Assembly (NCBI GenBank): GCA_947571115.1
Contig: CANOWW010000012.1
Coordinates: forward strand, 1 to 63,629
DNA length: 63,629 bases
DNA from: an uncultured Clostridium sp.
Lineage (GTDB): Bacteria; Bacillota; Clostridia; TANB77; CAG-508
Reading direction: 5' to 3'
How positions within the stretch are numbered: position 1 is the stretch's first letter; the number at the start of each line of letters is the position of its first letter. The notes beneath the pieces were generated by a model, which searched no databases, was not told the origin of the DNA, and saw nothing but the letters and a program-made list of their open reading frames with translations. This document shows positions 24,407 to 32,959 of the stretch, piece by piece. A program made the position numbers and the translations under genes.

Positions 24407-25318
24407 CTATACACGCAATTTCTTGATTTGTTTTGCTTCGGAATACAATTTGTCAATATGGGCTTTTCGTGTCTCGTAAGCCAGTTTTAATTCCTCCAAA
24501 ATAATTGGAATTTTTTCTACTGTTTCATTACTATTTAAGCAATATTTAGCGCTTTGTCTAAAATACTCTTTCTTTTCAGGATTTGACGTTTTTTCCATTT
24601 TTTCATAATATTTATAGGCTTCCTGCAAACGTTTAATCTCAGATTGCAAAAAATCTAAATAATCAGAACGCACAGAAATTTCATATTCAGTATCATCTAA
24701 AACGACTTTAAAAAGCGCTTTAACAATTTTTCGGTCCACTTTTCCCACTTTCAATCCCGGAACAGTGGGTTTACTATGGTCAATTAAAATATTCAAAGTT
24801 TCGATAATGCCAACATGGGTTTTGTATTGACGTTTTGCAGTAATCGCTTCAAATTCGTCAGCCACGCGAATAATTTGCGCTTCGTAAGGAATTTGCTTTT
24901 CGGTTACCCCATTTGGGTAACCTGTGCCATCGAGACTTTCATGATGATACAAAGTTCCAGCCGCATAAGGGCGCAGTTGTAAATCTTTCATACACATGTT
25001 GTTTCCAATGGTTGTGTGAGTTTTCATGATGGCATATTCCTCGTCCGTCAAAGCCGAAGTTTTTTGCAAAATAGTTGGCGGAATAAACAATTTTCCTAAA
25101 TCGTGAATGTAGGCGCACGTTGTGCAATAAATCGTAAAGCCTTTATCCAAGTGCAAATTTTCGCACAAACGGCAAGTAATGGATGCCACGTTTTCAGAAT
25201 GTCTACGTGTGAAAGAATCAAGGCTGTCCAACATTTTTAGCTGGTATCTAAATTTCTCGTTCAAATTATAGGATTTTATGTTGGTCGAATCATAAAAGTC
25301 AAAATTTTCAGTTTTCAT
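24407..25318 (-). CDS. HD-GYP domain phosphodiesterase
   Basis: 303 aa. HD-GYP signature complete: RHSENVASITC, YIHDLGKLFIPPTIL, MKTHTTIG, HHESLDGTGYPNGV and IIRVADEFEAITAKRQYK. HD-GYP proteins usually hydrolyse cyclic di-GMP (or related dinucleotides); no sensor domain precedes it. The C-terminal third is charged and helical. Start at ATG 25318 (AAGGAGAAC upstream); the longer frame runs into the promoter. Confidence 0.92.
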   Translation of the reverse strand: MKTENFDFYDSTNIKSYNLNEKFRYQLKMLDSLDSFTRRHSENVASITCRLCENLHLDKGFTIYCTTCAYIHDLGKLFIPPTILQKTSALTDEEYAIMKTHTTIGNNMCMKDLQLRPYAAGTLYHHESLDGTGYPNGVTEKQIPYEAQIIRVADEFEAITAKRQYKTHVGIIETLNILIDHSKPTVPGLKVGKVDRKIVKALFKVVLDDTEYEISVRSDYLDFLQSEIKRLQEAYKYYEKMEKTSNPEKKEYFRQSAKYCLNSNETVEKIPIILEELKLAYETRKAHIDKLYSEAKQIKKLRV

Positions 25319-25343
25319 GGTAGTTCTCCTTTTATATAAATTT

Positions 25344-25372
25344 ATTTTATCGTAAAAAAGAAAAATGGTCAA
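25344..25372 (-). promoter_or_regulatory. Sigma-A promoter of the HD-GYP gene
   Basis: On the minus strand TTGACC, 17 bases, TAAAAT. Confidence 0.75.
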
Positions 25373-25643
25373 GTCTCAGTTTAAATTTCAGGGGGGCTTC
25401 TTGAGGCTCGTAGAGGGACACTTTTGAAAATGAAAAGTTTGATAAACAATCTAAAGTGCCTTTTAAAGACGTTAGGGAAGTAGTAGAGATAGTTTTTGAG
25501 AAAATTTGAATTTAAAGTCGATTTTTTAAAAAATAGGCTTAAAATCGATTTTAAGAATGACAAAGACGATATTTTTAGAAAAAGAGAGAATTTTCTAAAA
25601 ATGTTAAATTTTCGTAACAATGATTACAATTTGGTAGCATTTA
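25373..25643. other. Intergenic region with an 18-bp palindrome
   Basis: No credible gene. A perfect palindrome CTTAAAATCGATTTTAAG lies at 25538-25555, and a related imperfect copy AAAGTCGATTTTTTAAA lies 20 bases upstream. It could bind a dimeric regulator of the pilin-like gene. Confidence 0.5.
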
Positions 25644-25672
25644 TTGACATAATAAAATGAATTCGATATACT
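25644..25672 (+). promoter_or_regulatory. Sigma-A promoter of the pilin-like gene
   Basis: TTGACA, 17 bases, TATACT. Confidence 0.8.
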
Positions 25673-25718
25673 TTTATTATACAAATTTTGTGTAGAAAAA
25701 GTAAAAGGGAGGAATTTT

Positions 25719-26995
25719 ATGATGTATCAAAAAAACGGAGGGATTTGTCTTGGGCGGACCCGCAGGAATTACTCTAGTTGCCTTGGTTATAACCATTATT
25801 GTGCTATTGATTCTAGCAGGTGTGTCAATTAATTTAGTAGCGCGGCAGCAATGGCATTTTAGGGCGAGCCCAAAAGGCAGTAGATGTGAACAATATGGAA
25901 AAAATTAAGGAAGAAATTGAGCTCAAAATTGCAAAATTCCAAATGGATTATTACACAGAAAAAAACAATTTTGCAAACGTGAATGATTACGTCAAAGCCA
26001 AATTGCAAGGAGGCATAGAGCTTTCCAATGGAGCTGAAATTTCGTGCGATGAAAATGGCACTTTAACTTATGAAGGCTTAGAAATTGGAACATTCAATTC
26101 AGACGGAACTGTCACGGTTGACGGTGAATTAAGTGGCAATCAAATTGTGACGAAATACACAGTTTCATACAATGCAAATGGCGGAACAGGCGTGCCAGCT
26201 AGCAAAAAATATGCAGCAGGAGAAAGCGTGAGCATTGATTTTACGACAAAACCAACAAAAAAAGGAGCGAATTTCTTAGGTTGGGCAACAAGCAGCACAG
26301 CGACAACGTCAGAATATACAACTTCAGGAAGTTTTACAATGGGGAGCCAAAGTGTGACGCTATATGCTGTGTGGGAAATATTAGCTGGGACAGCAGCTAT
26401 CAAACCAGAGTATTATGGGGAAAAAGTTAATTATTCAGCAAACGGTGTAACAGATTGGCAAGTGTTCTTAAATGACGGAAGTAGTATTTATTTGATTTCA
26501 AGTGATTATGTGCCAAGCAGTGGCATGACAATTACAAGTGATGTTGCGAAAGTGGAAGGAAACGATTACTGTGTAAAAGGAAATAGTAGAGATGGATTAG
26601 TTAATTGGTTAACAAATTCAGAAAATTGGATTAACTATGCGGATGGATTTAATGTAACGACAGTGACAGGAGGACCAACATTGGAAGAGTTCTGGTCAAG
26701 TTTCAATGGAAAATATGGAACGAATTATTCTGTAGAAGCGCAAATGTTAGTGGGACACGAAGGATATGATAATATTTTATATTTTCCACATAAAGAAAAG
26801 TGGAATAATATAGCAGGTTATTGGTTAGCTTCTTCTTATTCAGGACATGTGGGTGATATTGAGAATGTGGAAATAACTGGTAGAATGGGAAATTGTTATT
26901 ATACGCTTGAAAATCGTGGCGTTCGTCCACTTGTGAAATTGCCTGCCAGTGCAAAAATGACTTGGAATGGCATTGCTTGGGATTTGAGTAATTAA
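25719..26995 (+). CDS. Pilin-like surface protein with InlB-type repeat; two +1 shifts at CGG
   Basis: AAGGGAGG precedes ATG 25719. Reading through with +1 at CGG 25755 and CGG 25843 gives a 424-aa protein: short leader, type-IV-pilin-like helix GITLVALVITIIVLLILAG (about residues 16-36), then GSNGILGRAQKAVDVNNMEKIKEE, typical of clostridial prepilin-like proteins. Next are a module shared with the C-terminus of the 28572 protein, an InlB/Flg_new beta-repeat (YNANGGTGVP...FLGWATSS...LYAVW) and a C-terminal domain ending in RPLVKLP. Each segment is clean once the C is skipped. A first shift at 25736 instead of 25755 is also possible. Confidence 0.75.
25755..25757 (+). other. +1 frameshift site CGG (pilin leader)
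   Basis: GGG CGG ACC in frame; GGG (C) GGA CCC GCA GGA ATT ACT leads into the pilin helix. Confidence 0.65.
25843..25845 (+). other. +1 frameshift site CGG (after pilin helix)
   Basis: GTA GCG CGG CAG in frame; GCG (C) GGC AGC AAT GGC gives the family sequence AGSNGILGRAQKAV. Confidence 0.75.
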
Positions 26996-27045
26996 GACGT
27001 AAGGTCGGTCTTGACCGATTCGCTTGGCTCTTCCCACTGCATCCT

Positions 27046-27072
27046 GTATTGCTCCTTTCTCGCAAACAGTCT
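27046..27072 (-). repeat. Partial copy of a dispersed repeat
   Basis: Minus strand GAGACTGTTTGCGAGAAAGG resembles GAGACTGTTTGCGAAGAATG at 6271. Both are followed by GAGCA.TACAG...CAGT. The surrounding 26999-27105 is more GC-rich than its neighbours. Confidence 0.55.
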
Positions 27073-27107
27073 CCAGTGGTCCCCACGAGAGCCTCGCGGG
27101 TGTGGTA

Positions 27108-27143
27108 TAAAAGAGACACAAGTTTGTGTCTCTTTTGTGATAG
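27108..27143. terminator. Terminator between pilin-like gene and peptidase
   Basis: AAAAGAGACACAA / TTTGTGTCTCTTTT, strong stem with flanking A and T runs, active on both strands. Confidence 0.85.
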
Positions 27144-27166
27144 AATTGTGAAAATTATGTGAATTT

Positions 27167-28443
27167 TTATTGCAGCATGCCTAGCACTAAAATTCCTAAA
27201 TTTTCACGATAAATTCCGTCAAATTGCGAAATTGGCAAGGGATTTCTGCCTAACCCAACTTCGATGGTAAATCCGGGTCGGTTGTAATAGTACACAAACC
27301 AGTCTTTATAGCCTGCAAAGCTAGAGGCAGTCGGCACTTCTTCTACAGAATAGCCAGAAACTTGTGCAAAAAGATTGGCAATTTGCGTAGAATTTGGCGG
27401 TGTAATGTCTTGATATTTGTAATAAATGACGCGCCCTTGTGTGTGGTAAGTAATCATAAGTGAGAAATTGTGGCGCAAAGTAAAGTTATAAAGAGCAACA
27501 GATTCAGGAGCCGTAAGTGGACCAAATCCGACAAAATCGCGTGGTGCAGGTTTATCGAAGCCCTGCTCGTATTTGATTTCTTTGGCTTGTTCCCAACCTG
27601 CTGGGAATTGTAAATTGATGTCAATTCCGCTCTATATTCGCCTTCCAGCCACTTGGAAAAGGAATATCAGGAAAGTTGTTGGCAATTGTTTGTGCTTCTG
27701 CATAAGCACGTGAACCTTCTGTAATCAGTCCAGTGACTAAATCCACGCCATCTGGATTGACCATGGGAACCAAATAAAGTGAAACTTGCGAAAAAAGTTC
27801 TCTTGGATTGTTTCCAAAAATCGGCATGCCATTGACATAGCTTTTTGACAAATTTTCTAGAAATTTCATCAAAAGCGGTGCCGTAATCCATTCATTTCCG
27901 GTGAGTTGCGGCGCAATAAAATACTTCTTTGGCGCCATTGCCAAACTTGATAACTGGCAAATTTTTGCCTAAAACGCTTGTGCCAATCATCGACATTTCC
28001 AAAAATGGATAAATTGTTTTTAAAGCTGATAAATTCATTTCCATAAAATCGGAACAGTAGCTGATGTTGGTTGGGACAACGGAGCCAAATGGCACAATAA
28101 TTTGTTGCCCAATTTGTAGATTTTCGGCATCAATATCTGGATTGGCATATAAAATGCTATTGACTGTGGTGCCAAAATTTTGAGCAATTTTGCTTAAAGT
28201 ATCACCTTGCTTGATGGTATAATTTGTGTGGCCATTTATGTAGGGGAAAAGTGCATCCCAAGTAGTGTTTCCAACGATTCCATCACTGGATAACCCGAAA
28301 TTCCTTTGGAAATTTTTAACAGAATTTTCGGTTTGTTTACCAAAAAAACCGTCAATGCTTCCGGAATAGAATCCGAGTTTTTTGAGTGTACTTTGCAAAA
28401 GCTCGACATAAGGGCCGCTTGAATTGAGACGTAAAATAACCAT
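27167..28443 (-). CDS. LysM/M14 peptidoglycan peptidase; two +1 shifts at CGG
   Basis: From ATG 28443 (AAGGA upstream). Skipping the C of CGG at 27900 and at 27629 (minus strand) yields one 424-aa protein: a peptidoglycan-binding domain ([14 protein letters not shown]), a LysM domain ([17 protein letters not shown]) and an M14 carboxypeptidase domain with the zinc motif [21 protein letters not shown], the third-ligand region TYHTQG and [10 protein letters not shown] with the catalytic Glu. Domain order matches gamma-D-glutamyl-L-diamino-acid endopeptidase I of sporulating bacteria. The first shift site sits exactly in the HxxE zinc motif, so an unshifted product could not be active. Confidence 0.8.
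27627..27629 (-). other. +1 frameshift site CGG (peptidase, second)
   Basis: Minus strand GAG CGG AAT TGA in frame; GAG (C) GGA ATT GAC restores the conserved G-I-D-I-N. Confidence 0.75.
27898..27900 (-). other. +1 frameshift site CGG (peptidase zinc motif)
   Basis: Minus strand CAC CGG AAA TGA in frame; CAC (C) GGA AAT GAA restores the zinc motif HGNE. Confidence 0.8.
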
Positions 28444-28501
28444 GTTCAAAAATCCTTTCTTGTTTTTTTATAGCGTATGAAGAAAATGTGTGATTTGTGA
28501 A

Positions 28502-28530
28502 TTGACAAATTTGGGCAAATGAGATACAAT
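28502..28530 (+). promoter_or_regulatory. Sigma-A promoter of the 28572 gene
   Basis: TTGACA, 17 bases, TACAAT. Confidence 0.75.
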
Positions 28531-28571
28531 AACCAAAGTTACACATATATATAATAAGGGAGGAATTAGAT

Positions 28572-30068
28572 ATGAGTGAGGAAAACAAATTTAAGGCAAC
28601 ACAAGACGTATTGCAAGAACCAAAGAAAGGAAGAAAGTTAATGATTGCAGTGATAGCAATTTTAGTTGTGGTAATTGCGATTGTGGCTTTTTATATGCTA
28701 AGGTTAAACCAACCAAGATACATATTTGATAAGAAAATCAATCAATATTTGAGTGCGGGTGAAGAGATTGATTATGATACGATGAAGGTAAATGCTGATT
28801 TGTCGCTTTCAGTCAATGGAAATGATCCAGATGTGCAGGAAATAGCAGATTTGGTCAATGATGCTAAAATATCCATTCATGCAGAGGCAGACCAAAAAAC
28901 GCAAGAGGAAATTGTTGGTGTTAAATTTGTTAAAAATGAAGACGAACTTTTAGATGTTGCAGCCAAACTTGAAATTCAGTCAGATGAGATGTATATGAAA
29001 TTAGGAGAATTGTTTGATAAGACAATTAAGATGAAAATTTCAGAAGTTTATGATACAGATGTAGCAATGTTTACACCAGAAAAAGTAAATCCAAAAGCAA
29101 GTTCGATTTTGATGAAGGAATTGAAGGCACAATTAAAAAATGAATATTTTTCAAAAGAGAAGACAACAATTGAAAACGAAGATTTGACCCAAAATACAAT
29201 TAAAGTACCACTAGAAGAAGCGACCATGATGGTAAAAGATATTTGCGATAACTTGTCAAATAACGAAGAATTTTTGAAATGTTTTGAATTTCCAGAGGAA
29301 ACGAAGGAAAGTTTGCAACAAATCAGAGATGAAGCAGATAACTATATTTTTGAAGAAGATGAATATTTAACAATTGATATTTATACTAAAGGTTTTATGA
29401 AACAGATTGTCAGAGTGGATGTTTCAATGGATATTGAGGGAGACAATTACAAAATGGCTTTTACAAAATTAAGTGAAAGCGAATATTCTTATCAAGTTTA
29501 TGTAAACGATGAAGAACAATTAACAGGAAAAATCAATTACACAAATCAGGGAAACGATTTTTCAATGGGAATTAGCATGGAAGCAGACGGTGTAGAAATT
29601 GCTATGAAGGTAGAAGGAAATGTTGTTTATGACGAAGAACTAAGTGATTTTGATGTGTCTGATGCAGTCAATTATGAAGAATTGACCATGGATGATATTT
29701 ATACAATTATGGGAAATTTCATGAGCAGTGATTTGTATGAAATTTTTAATACAACAGCGGGAGAGGGCAGAAATTTAGAAGGTTCTACTGAGGAAGAAGA
29801 AAGTGAAGAAGGAAGAGCCAAAGAAGAGGCAGAATTGCGTATTGCCGAAGTAAGTACAGATTATTATGAAGAAAAATATGCAAATGAAAATGAAGAGATA
29901 GGAGAATTAGACGATTATATTGAAGAACAAATTTCTCTTTCAAGTCAAAAAACAACATCAGGGGACTTTGTTGTGACAATCCAAAACAAAAAAGTGGAAG
30001 TGCTAAAAGATGATGAAGTGATTGCCACTGGAATTTTGGAGGAAGGTTTTGTTGATTGGGAGTCATAA
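28572..30068 (+). CDS. Membrane-anchored extracytoplasmic protein, unknown function
   Basis: 498 aa. Short cytoplasmic N-terminus, one membrane helix (about 24-44, LMIAVIAILVVVIAIVAF), then a large acidic extracytoplasmic domain (DYDTMKVNADLSLSVNG, repeated long strands; KMKISEVYDTDVAMF). It resembles DUF6583-type clostridial proteins, but this is tentative. The last 80 residues (EAELRIAEVSTDYYEEKYANE, GDFVVTIQNKKVEVLKDDEV) echo the helix-plus-strand module just after the pilin helix at 25900. Four bases before trmFO, so the two are co-transcribed. Confidence 0.75.
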   Translation: MSEENKFKATQDVLQEPKKGRKLMIAVIAILVVVIAIVAFYMLRLNQPRYIFDKKINQYLSAGEEIDYDTMKVNADLSLSVNGNDPDVQEIADLVNDAKISIHAEADQKTQEEIVGVKFVKNEDELLDVAAKLEIQSDEMYMKLGELFDKTIKMKISEVYDTDVAMFTPEKVNPKASSILMKELKAQLKNEYFSKEKTTIENEDLTQNTIKVPLEEATMMVKDICDNLSNNEEFLKCFEFPEETKESLQQIRDEADNYIFEEDEYLTIDIYTKGFMKQIVRVDVSMDIEGDNYKMAFTKLSESEYSYQVYVNDEEQLTGKINYTNQGNDFSMGISMEADGVEIAMKVEGNVVYDEELSDFDVSDAVNYEELTMDDIYTIMGNFMSSDLYEIFNTTAGEGRNLEGSTEEEESEEGRAKEEAELRIAEVSTDYYEEKYANENEEIGELDDYIEEQISLSSQKTTSGDFVVTIQNKKVEVLKDDEVIATGILEEGFVDWES

Positions 30069-30072
30069 AAAA

Positions 30073-31365
30073 ATGAATGAAATAACGATTATAGGAGCCG
30101 GTCTTGCAGGATGCGAGGCCGCTTTGCAAATTGCCAAAAAAGGTCACAAAGTAAAATTATATGAAATGAAACCACAGAAATTTTCGCCCGCCCATACCAA
30201 TGCGGATTTGGCGGAGATTGTGTGTAGCAATTCGTTTAAATCCAATCGTTTGACCAATGCGTGTGGTTTATTAAAAGAGGAACTCAGAAGATTGGGAAGT
30301 GAAATCATTCCGATTGCAGACGCAAATTCGGTTCCAGCGGGGCAGGCATTGGCGGTTGATAGAGAAAAATTTTCAAAAGCAGTGACCAAAAAAATTGAAG
30401 AAAATCCCAATATTGAGTTAATTCGCGAAGAAGTTACACAAATTCCAACCAGTGGGAAAGTGATTATTTGCACAGGGCCGCTCACGTCAGATAGCTTGTC
30501 TGCTGAAATTAGCAGGCTGATTGGCGAAAATGATTTGCATTTTTATGATGCGGCTGCCCCAGTTCTTGAGAAAAATTCGATTGATATGGAAATTGCTTTT
30601 TGGGGCGACCGTTATGGAAAGGGCGAAGATGCTTATCTTAATTTGCCAATGGAGGAAGCGGAATATTTGGCATTTTATGAGGAGCTCATCAAGGCAGAAG
30701 TTGTGACATTACATGACTTTGAGAAAAGAGAGATTTTTGAGGGGTGTATGCCAATTGAAATTATGGCGAAAAGGGGAAAAGATACACTTTTGTTTGGACC
30801 GCTTAAGCCAGTTGGTTTTACGAACCCTCGAACCGGAAAAAGACCACATGCGATTGTTCAATTGAGGCAGGACAACAAAGAAGGAACATTGTTCAATTTG
30901 GTTGGTTTTCAAACCAATTTGAAGTTTGGAGAACAAAAGCGTGTATTTTCGATGATTCCGGGTTTGAAAAATGCGAATTTTGTGAAATATGGTGTGATGC
31001 ACCGAAATACGTATATTAATTCGCCGAAACTTTTAAGCCACACATATCAATTAAAAAGCAATCCTAATATTTATTTTGCAGGACAAATTACTGGTGTGGA
31101 AGGATATGTGGAATCGATTTCTTCAGGTTTTGTGGCAGGGATTAATTGTGTATCAGAGAAGGAAATTGCATTTGATACTAGGACAATGATTGGAGCATTG
31201 ACAGATTATATTTCGGCAGAAAATGATAGATTTCAGCCAATGAATGCAAATTATGGGATTTTGCCAAGTCTGGATGAAAGAATTAGAAATAAAATGGAGC
31301 GATATGAAAAATTGTCTCAAAGAGCTTTGAATTTTTTAGATGTTAACTTACCGTGCGTGACATAA
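30073..31365 (+). CDS. trmFO: Methylenetetrahydrofolate-tRNA-(uracil-5-)-methyltransferase TrmFO
   Basis: 430 aa, family length. FAD/folate-dependent formation of m5U54 in the tRNA T-loop. Dinucleotide-fold GAGLAGCEAALQIAK at the N-terminus; then LYEMKPQKFSPAHTN, ELVCSNSFKSN-like EIVCSNSFKSNRLTN (catalytic Cys region), YFAGQITGVEGYVESISSG. Start at ATG 30073 directly after the membrane protein gene; the longer frame overlaps it. Confidence 0.96.
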   Translation: MNEITIIGAGLAGCEAALQIAKKGHKVKLYEMKPQKFSPAHTNADLAEIVCSNSFKSNRLTNACGLLKEELRRLGSEIIPIADANSVPAGQALAVDREKFSKAVTKKIEENPNIELIREEVTQIPTSGKVIICTGPLTSDSLSAEISRLIGENDLHFYDAAAPVLEKNSIDMEIAFWGDRYGKGEDAYLNLPMEEAEYLAFYEELIKAEVVTLHDFEKREIFEGCMPIEIMAKRGKDTLLFGPLKPVGFTNPRTGKRPHAIVQLRQDNKEGTLFNLVGFQTNLKFGEQKRVFSMIPGLKNANFVKYGVMHRNTYINSPKLLSHTYQLKSNPNIYFAGQITGVEGYVESISSGFVAGINCVSEKEIAFDTRTMIGALTDYISAENDRFQPMNANYGILPSLDERIRNKMERYEKLSQRALNFLDVNLPCVT

Positions 31366-31371
31366 AATGAC

Positions 31372-31420
31372 ATGTTAAGAAAACGGGCGGGGCAAAATTA
31401 AAATGTTAACAAAACGGGCG
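31372..31420 (+). repeat. Two 18-bp direct repeats before the ABC-F gene
   Basis: ATGTTAAGAAAACGGGCG (31372) and ATGTTAACAAAACGGGCG (31403) differ at one base. Both read as short ORFs beginning ATG TTA ... AAA CGG GCG. The second is in frame with the ABC-F gene, 12 codons ahead of its start. Neither has a good RBS. Confidence 0.6.
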
Positions 31421-31438
31421 TCCATAAAAGGAGGAAAG

Positions 31439-32926
31439 ATGTCTTTAATTCATGTAAACAATTTGAGTTTTGGCTATGATGGCGCATTTGATAATGTGTT
31501 TGAAAATGTGTCGTTTTATCTTGACACAGATTGGAAATTAGGTTTGATTGGCAGAAATGGTAAAGGGAAAACAACTTTTTTGAAATTGTTATTGGGGCAA
31601 TATGAATACAAAGGAACGATTTCAAAAAATGTGACATTTGATTATTTTCCATTTGAAGTGAAAAATAAAGAGAAAATGGCAATCGAAGTTGTAAATGAAA
31701 TGACACCTAGTGCACAGGATTGGGAAATAATCAAGGAGCTTAATTTACTTCATGCAAATCCAGAAATTTTGTATCGAAGTTTTAGTTCTTTGAGTGGTGG
31801 AGAGCAAGTAAAAATTCTTTTAGTTAGTTTGTTTTTGAAAGAGAATTACTTTTTGTTGATTGATGAACCAACCAATCATTTGGATGTGGATACGAGAAAG
31901 CATTTGGCGGAATATTTGAAAAAGAAAAAGGGATTTATTTTAGTTTCGCATGACCGAATTTTTTTGGACGAGGTTGTGGACCATATTATTTCGATTAACA
32001 ATACAAATATTGAAATTCAGAAGGGAAATTTTTCGTCTTGGCAGGAAAATAAGGAGGCGCAAGACAAGTTTGAATTAACGCAAAATGAAAGCTTAAAAAA
32101 GGATATTGGTAGGTTGGAAATTGCGTCAAAAAATACAGCTAATTGGTCAGATAAGGTGGAAAAGTCGAAATATAACACAACCAATTCTGGCTCTAGTATT
32201 GACCGAGGTTATGTTGGACACATGTCTGCGAAGATGATGAAAAAATCGAAAGTGATAGAGAAAAGGATTGAAAAAGCGATTGAAGAAAAATCGAATTTAT
32301 TGAAAAATGTGGACCGAAATGATGCTTTAAAAATAGTTCCATTAGAGGCAAGGCAAAATGTGCTGGTAGCAGCAAATCATTTTCAGATTCAATATGATGA
32401 TAATCCGATTTTTGATGAAGTATCTTTTGAAATTAAAAACGGGGACAGGGTTGCGATTACTGGAAAAAATGGCATTGGAAAATCGAGCATTTTGAAATTG
32501 ATGCTGGGAAATCAGAAAGCGTATAGTGGCGATTTTCAAATGGCAAATCATTTGAAAATATCTTATGTGCCGCAGAGTACAGAGGGGTTGAGAGGAAATC
32601 TAAAGCAATTTGCAAGACAAGAAAAAGTAGAGGAGAGTATCTTTAAAGCAATGCTTGCTAAAATGGGAGTTTCAAGTGTAGAGTTTGAGAAAGATATGAG
32701 TGAAATGAGTGAAGGGCAAAAGAAAAAGGTTTTGCTTGCCAAGAGTATTTCAGAATCGGCAGAGTTGTATATTTGGGATGAGCCACTCAATTACATTGAT
32801 ATTTTGACGAGAATACAAATAGAAGACATGATTTTAAAATATCAACCTACAATTATTTTTGTAGAACATGATGAAACTTTTGTGAAAAAGGCGGCTAATA
32901 AAGTGATATATTTGGAGAGGAAATAA
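31439..32926 (+). CDS. Lsa-type ABC-F ribosomal protection protein
   Basis: 495 aa, two ABC domains without membrane segments. Walker A GRNGKGKTTFL and GKNGIGKSSIL, signature LSGGEQVKILL and MSEGQKKKVLL, Walker B LLIDEPTNHLD and YIWDEP. An interdomain linker of about 60-70 residues lies between. Start at ATG 31439 with perfect AAAGGAGG; MSLIHVNNLSFGYDGAFDNVF is typical of Lsa/Vga/Sal-type proteins that release lincosamides, pleuromutilins and streptogramin A from the ribosome. Exact drug spectrum cannot be told from sequence. Upstream repeats may form a leader-peptide control region. Confidence 0.9.
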   Translation: MSLIHVNNLSFGYDGAFDNVFENVSFYLDTDWKLGLIGRNGKGKTTFLKLLLGQYEYKGTISKNVTFDYFPFEVKNKEKMAIEVVNEMTPSAQDWEIIKELNLLHANPEILYRSFSSLSGGEQVKILLVSLFLKENYFLLIDEPTNHLDVDTRKHLAEYLKKKKGFILVSHDRIFLDEVVDHIISINNTNIEIQKGNFSSWQENKEAQDKFELTQNESLKKDIGRLEIASKNTANWSDKVEKSKYNTTNSGSSIDRGYVGHMSAKMMKKSKVIEKRIEKAIEEKSNLLKNVDRNDALKIVPLEARQNVLVAANHFQIQYDDNPIFDEVSFEIKNGDRVAITGKNGIGKSSILKLMLGNQKAYSGDFQMANHLKISYVPQSTEGLRGNLKQFARQEKVEESIFKAMLAKMGVSSVEFEKDMSEMSEGQKKKVLLAKSISESAELYIWDEPLNYIDILTRIQIEDMILKYQPTIIFVEHDETFVKKAANKVIYLERK

Positions 32927-32957
32927 AGGGGCTGCAAAAATTTTACAGCCTCTTTTG
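32925..32957. terminator. Bidirectional terminator
   Basis: AAAGGGGCTG / CAGCCTCTTTT between the convergent ABC-F and kinase genes. Confidence 0.8.
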
Positions 32958-32959
32958 CT

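Noticed and set aside
26840..27121. Minus-strand ORFs overlapping the end of the pilin-like gene
   Set aside because: They overlap a supported gene and a repeat-like intergenic patch, have no RBS and no recognisable protein features.
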